From positions 94,269,353-94,333,352 of the forward strand of contig OY804580.1 in NCBI GenBank assembly GCA_963680875.1: a DNA stretch of 64,000 nt, written 5' to 3'. The stretch's first letter is position 1. Every line of letters starts with the position of its first letter. The position numbers and the translations under genes are program-made. The notes beneath the pieces are model-generated. The model made no database searches. It was not told the DNA's origin and worked only from the letters and a program-made list of their open reading frames with translations. Below are positions 60,201 to 64,000 of this stretch, in pieces. The DNA is from Bathymodiolus brooksi. Its lineage: Eukaryota; Mollusca; Bivalvia; Mytilida; Modiolidae.

Positions 60201-62610
60201 ATGTTTCAAAACGCTTTTTCTCTGAAACCACTTGGACAGTTGAAACCAAACTGCCCAGGAATGATCATTGGAAGGTCCTCTACAAGGTGTGTGTTTTTTT
60301 TATGCCGATCGGAAATCCAAGATGGCCACCACCGCAGGACATAGATTAACATTGGACCCTATGGGAAAATGTTCAAATGCCTTCTTCACAGAAACTACAA
60401 ATATGATTAAAGCTAAACTGTACATGAATGTTCATTGGATGATCCTCTACAAACTCTATGTTTTTTATTCCGATATGAAATTCAAAATGGCGGCTACGGC
60501 AGGACTTAGTTTAACATTGGACCCTATGGGAAAAATGTTTTAAAACGCTTCTTCTCTGAAACCACTTAGACAGTTGAAACCAAACTGCCCAGGAATGATC
60601 ATTGGAAGGTCCTCTACAAATTTTATGTTTTTTATGCCGATCGGAAATCCAAGATGGCCGCCACCGCAATACATAAATTAACATTGGATGCTATGGGAAA
60701 ATGTTCAAATGCCTTCTTCTCAGAAACTACAAATATGATTAAAGCCAAACTGTACATCAATGTTCATTGGATGGTCCTCTACACACATCACGTTTTTTGT
60801 TCCGATATGAAATTCAAAATGGCGGCTACGGCAGGACTTAGTTTAACATTGGACTCTATGGGAAAAATGTTTCAAAACGCTTCTTTTCTGAAACCACTTG
60901 GACAGTTGAAACCAAACTGCCCAGGAATTATCATTGGAAGGTCCTCTACAAAGTTTCTGTTTATTTATGCCAATCGAAAATTCAAGATGGCCGCCACCGC
61001 AGGACATAAATTAACATTGAACCCTATGGGAAAATGTTCAAATGCATTCTTCTCAGAAACTACATATACGATTAAAGCCAAACTGTACATGAATGTTCAT
61101 TGGATGGTCCTCTACAAACTTCACGTTTTTTGTTCTGATATGAAATTCAAAATGGCGGCTACGGCAGGACCTAGTTTAACATTGGACCCTATGGGAAAAA
61201 TGTTTCAAAGCGCTTCTTCTCTGAAACCACTTAGACAGTTGAAACCAAACTGCCCAGGAATGATCATTGGAAGGTCCTCTACAGAATTTTTGTTTTATAT
61301 GCCGATCGGAAATCCAAGATGGCCGCCACCGCAATACATAGATTAACATTGAACCCTATGGGAAAATGTTCAAATGCCTTCTTCTCAGAAACTACAAATA
61401 TGATTAAAGCCAAATTGTTCATTGGATGGTCCTCTACAAACTTTACGTTTTTTGCTCCGATATGAAATTCAAAATGGCGGCTACGGCAGGACTTAGTTTA
61501 ACATTGGACCCTATGAGAAAAATGTTTCAAAACGCTTCTTCTCTGAAACTACTAGGACAGTTGAAACCAAACTACCCAGGAATTATCATTGGAAAGTCCT
61601 CTACAAATTTTATGTTTTTTATGCCGATCGGAAATCCAAGATGGCCGCCACCGCAATACATAGATCAACATTGGATGCTATGGGAAAATGTTCAAATGCC
61701 TTCTTCTCAGAAACTACAAATATGATTAAAGCCAAACTGTATATGAATGTTCATTGGATGGTCCTCTACAAACTTTACGTTTTTTGTTCCGATATGAAAT
61801 TCAAAATGGCGGCTATGGCAGAACTTAGTTTAACATTGGACCCTATGGGAAAAATGTTTCAAAACGCTTCTTCTCTGAAACCACTTGGACAATTGAAACC
61901 AAACTGCCCAGGAATGATCATTGGAAGGTCCTCTACCAGGTGTGTGTTTTTTATGCCGATCGGAAATCCAAGATGGCCACCACCGCAGGACATAAATTAA
62001 CATTGGACCCTATGGGAAAATGTTCAAATGCCTTCTCAGAAACTGCAAATATGATTAAAGCTAAACTGTACATGAATGTTCATTGGATGGTCCTCTACAA
62101 ACTTTACGTTTTTTGTTCCGATATGAAATTCAAAATGGCGGCTACGGCAGGACTTAGTTTAACATTGGACCCTATGGGGAAAATGTTTCAAAACGCTTCT
62201 TCTCTGAAACCACTTGGACAATTGAAACCAAACTGCCCAGGAATGATCATTGGAAGGTCCTCTACAAGGTGTGTGTTTTTTATGCCGATCGGAAATCCAA
62301 GATGGCCACCACCGCAGGACATAGATTAACATTGGACCCTATGGGAAAATGTTCAAATGCCTTCTCGGAAACTACAAATATGATTAAAGCTAAACTGTAC
62401 ATGAATGTTCATTGGATGGTCCTCTACAAACTTTACGTTTTTTGTTCCGATATGAAATTCAAAATGGCGGCTACGGCAGGACTTAGTTTAACATTGGACC
62501 CTATGGGAAAAATGTTTCAAAGCGCTTCTTCTCTGAAACCACTTAGACAGTTGAAACCAAACTGCCCAGGAATGATCATTGGAAGGTCCTCTGTTTTTTA
62601 TGCCGATCGG
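42262..62610. repeat. ~329-bp dimeric satellite with higher-order blocks
   Basis: Dimers of monomer A (GAAATTCAAAATGGCGGCTA..., TTTCAAAACGCTTCTTCTCTG) and monomer B (GGAAATCCAAGATGGCCACC..., AAATATGATTAAAGC), about 62 in all. A marker unit lacking about 10 bp (AAAGCCAAATTGTTCATTGG) recurs near 42268, 47219, 50186, 52830, 56789 and 61410. The blocks between markers are 4951, 2967, 2644, 3959 and 4621 bp, or 15, 9, 8, 12 and 14 dimers. Block 1 has the full order; the others lack internal runs of dimers. The many 119-129-aa open frames are shadows of the 329-bp period (329 is not a multiple of 3, so the frame changes each unit). Confidence 0.92.
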
Positions 62611-62850
62611 AAATCCAAGATGGCTGCCACCACAGGTCATAGTATTAACACAGGACCGTATGGGGAAAATACAGAAATATATTCTTCTCTGAAGATATTG
62701 CACTCATTGAACCTAAACTGTGCATCAGTCATTGGAAGGTCCTTTACAAACGTGTTTTTTATGTTGATCGTAATTCCAAGATGACTACCACTGCAGGACA
62801 TAGTTTTTACATAGGACCAATTGTTTTTTTTTATTACCAGGTGAACGATA
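62611..62850. repeat. Diverged 3' edge of the H5 satellite
   Basis: One and a half diverged monomers (ATGGCTGCCACCACAGGTCA; later AAGATGACTACCACTGCAGG) between the homogeneous array and the terminal hairpin. Confidence 0.75.
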
Positions 62851-62851
62851 C

Positions 62852-62869
62852 AGGCTCTTGAGCCTCTGG
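62852..62869. repeat. 3' hairpin + CTGG terminus of H5
   Basis: AGGCTC TT GAGCCT CTGG, host T next. Counterparts are at 25629-25648, 32261-32280 and 37454-37480; stems are conserved while loops differ (ACCT, CTGG, CTCAGTG, TT). Confidence 0.8.
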
Positions 62870-63212
62870 TTTCGTAAAGTTTTCATACACCTTGACATTT
62901 CCTTACGGTGTTTTTTCAGATTGCTGTCTAATGTTTTTTTATAGTGTTTTTCAGCGTTATTTACTTCTTCAGATGTAATTTGCCAAGGGTATAATTTTTT
63001 CTTTCGTTTTAATTTTCGGTAATTTTGTCGCGCAAATTTGCAATCTAAATTGAACCATGGTTTATCCCTCTTTACTATTTTTGGTTTTCCCTTATAGACG
63101 GAACGAGTTCCAAATGTATTCTTTGCTGCCGAAATAAATAAATGGCATAAATCTGAAGTGCAAGTGATAATGAAATCCTGGTTTATTTCTTCCGGATTAA
63201 TATTATTGAGCT
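62870..63212 (-). pseudogene. LINE ORF2: linker between endonuclease and RT
   Basis: Open on the minus strand from about 63212 to 62870: NPEEINQDFIITCTSDLCHL, then FGTRSVYKGKPKIVKRDKPW, FNLDCKFARQNYRKLKRKKK, and KKHRKEMSRCMKTLR, running into the Helitron-like insertion. The KPWFN.DC..AR..YRKLKRK pattern is the basic linker that precedes RT in CR1/L2/Jockey-type LINEs. Together with 38940-41150 it makes one LINE copy truncated at or near 63212; the endonuclease is not clearly visible beyond this point. Confidence 0.8.
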
Positions 63213-63675
63213 TTTAGTAACATTAAAATTACATACAATGTAAAGGTGTGTAATTCCAGCCACAATTAATTGTCCATTGTCTTTATTTAAGTATGCGATA
63301 TTCTCCAACTCACTGTGTGGTAATTATGTTAGTCACTGGTGGTATCATCCGCCCAGTAGTCAGTATTTTCTCCACTGACATGGATTTTTTTAGATATATT
63401 TAATATTGAAATTTACAATTTCTAAATAGTGTAATTATTAATAAAAACTAAGGTTCTTCTCCCTCAGGCATATGTTTACTTGCTCCCAAAGACTTATCAT
63501 TTTCTACAATTTTTGGAGCTACCTGATCAATGTTATTACAGAAAGGTGTCGTGTGCAATAACTTGGATATCTATGTTTTTATTACAGTTGGCATGGATAC
63601 ATATTTTATTATAACACGCATTATACTGTTTATTTAAAATATGTTTTCATAGCTCATTTTTTGTTATTTTTACAG
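63213..63675. other. Unassigned; possibly degenerate LINE or intron
   Basis: A weak minus-strand continuation (KDNGQLIVAGI near 63290) might be decayed LINE sequence. The 3' end reads TTGTTATTTTTACAG, a good polypyrimidine tract and acceptor for the following exon. Confidence 0.45.
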
Positions 63676-63754
63676 AAAGAACAGCAAGTCCTGCTTCGCT
63701 TGATGATAATGCCTCACCTTTTGAACAAGCAAGGGGGACACAGGAAAATCACAT
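63676..63754 (+). CDS. Candidate 79-bp exon, possible tail of the Ig-array gene
   Basis: Preceded by TTGTTATTTTTACAG and followed by GTAAGTCGG, a near-ideal splice-site pair. Entered in phase 1 (as the Ig exons leave it), it reads RTASPASLDDNASPFEQARG then TQENH and exits in phase 2. The peptide is polar and acidic/Ser-rich, as expected for a cytoplasmic tail. A second frame is also open (KEQQVLLRLMIM...), so phase alone does not settle it. No membrane-spanning exon was found between 16103 and this point. Membership in the Ig gene is inference from strand, order and phase. Confidence 0.5.
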
Positions 63755-63874
63755 GTAAGTCGGTCAATAAATATGATAACGAATAGATAGATGTATGCTA
63801 CTTTGGTACAAGATTAGCAAATAATATACATATACCAGATTTAGACTTCATTTTGGTTTACCTAATTATGAAAA
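63755..63874. other. Intron after candidate exon
   Basis: AT-rich, nothing recognised. Confidence 0.5.
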
Positions 63875-64000
63875 GAAAGCTTAAACTGTGATGGTCAACA
63901 ATTACACTAACATTAACAAAACAAACAATCATCTCTCACCTAAAGAAAGTTTAAGCAGTGATGGTCATCAATTACACTGATATCAACAAAACAAACAATC
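63875..64000. repeat. ~70-bp tandem repeat reaching the window end
   Basis: GAAAGCTTAAACTGTGATGG... at 63875 recurs as GAAAGTTTAAGCAGTGATGG... at 63945. Both copies end AACAAAACAAACAATC. The array continues past the window. Confidence 0.8.

Larger units (their letters stand above)
41151..62869 (+). mobile_element. Giant Helitron/Helentron-like element (H5), 21.7 kb, satellite-filled
   Basis: 5' end TTAGTTCACCTGGACC with a terminal palindrome reaching GGTTCAGGTGAAC (41153-41190). 3' end: hairpin AGGCTC-TT-GAGCCT (62852-62865) plus CTGG (62866-62869), then T. CTGG fits the CTRR rule that CTAG fits in the sister copies. It splits the LINE: taking it out between CATTT and TTTCG joins MKTLR to KNDPKEYW in frame. 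Nearly all of it is a satellite (41250-62640). No Rep/helicase or other gene is present, so it must be non-autonomous. Its length comes from satellite expansion, before or after insertion. Confidence 0.8.

Noticed and set aside
41192..62784. Dozens of plus-strand open frames of 62-257 aa with MKFKMAATAG-type peptides
   Set aside because: They recur with the 329-bp satellite period, change frame from unit to unit, and come from non-coding tandem repeats; no known domain.
16103..63675. A membrane-spanning exon for the Ig gene
   Set aside because: No hydrophobic segment with matching splice sites and phase was found; the gene may be secreted or the exon may lie outside the window.

Overview
The window is eukaryotic and almost certainly from a mollusc, most likely a bivalve. 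Evidence: intron-containing immunoglobulin-domain exons with GT/AG splice sites, AT-rich non-coding sequence, a LINE, DDE transposase remnants, and large dispersed elements that start near AGCTCACC and end in a hairpin plus CTAG. I know that last repeat type from bivalve genomes. There are no bacterial operons, ribosome binding sites, rRNA, tRNA or CRISPR arrays. The species call is inference; the repeat structures are read directly from the sequence.

1-16102: a tandem array of near-identical units, mostly exactly 1734 bp. Each unit carries one 306-bp exon coding a complete Ig domain (102 codons, phase 1 at both ends), followed by an intron with a 20-bp minisatellite. Nine complete exons, one exon cut by the window start and one chimeric half exon are visible. 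Every complete exon splices to the next in frame, so the array can encode a chain of Ig domains whose length changes with copy number. A 79-bp candidate exon at 63676-63754 may be a downstream part of the same gene; if so, 16103-63675 is one intron of about 47.6 kb.

16103-21172: mostly unassigned AT-rich sequence, with a 168-bp hairpin element (16913-17080) and a 1.1-kb foldback element with a 9-bp target-site duplication (18576-19664).

21173-37600: a nested pile of mobile elements. The oldest visible layer is a minus-strand DDE transposase pseudogene in three or four pieces (34711-34931 with possible upstream sequence at 37481-37620, then 27517-27768, then 21173-21535). A 6.9-kb CACTA-type element (27769-34710, TSD GTC) interrupts it. 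Helitron/Helentron-like elements with internal satellites lie in the transposase (21536-25648 and 34932-37480) and inside the CACTA element (28143-32280). A second family with the same end structure is present at 26677-27396 and, inserted in one of the first family, at 35359-35939.

37481-63212: unassigned sequence, a 306-bp MITE with a 26-bp C run (38516-38821), and a minus-strand LINE (38940-41150 plus 62870-63212). The LINE is split by one 21.7-kb Helitron-like element (41151-62869). This element is filled with a dimeric satellite of about 329 bp (two monomers of about 165 bp), organised as higher-order blocks of 15, 9, 8, 12 and 14 dimers plus a partial block. All shorter blocks can be explained as deletions of one 15-dimer master order. 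Every monomer family in the window carries an ATGGCSGCC-like motif resembling a YY1 site.

63213-64000: short unassigned sequence, the candidate exon, and the start of a tandem repeat of about 70 bp that runs out of the window.

The transposase and LINE copies are broken. The only sequence with signs of working as a gene is the Ig-domain array and possibly the last exon.
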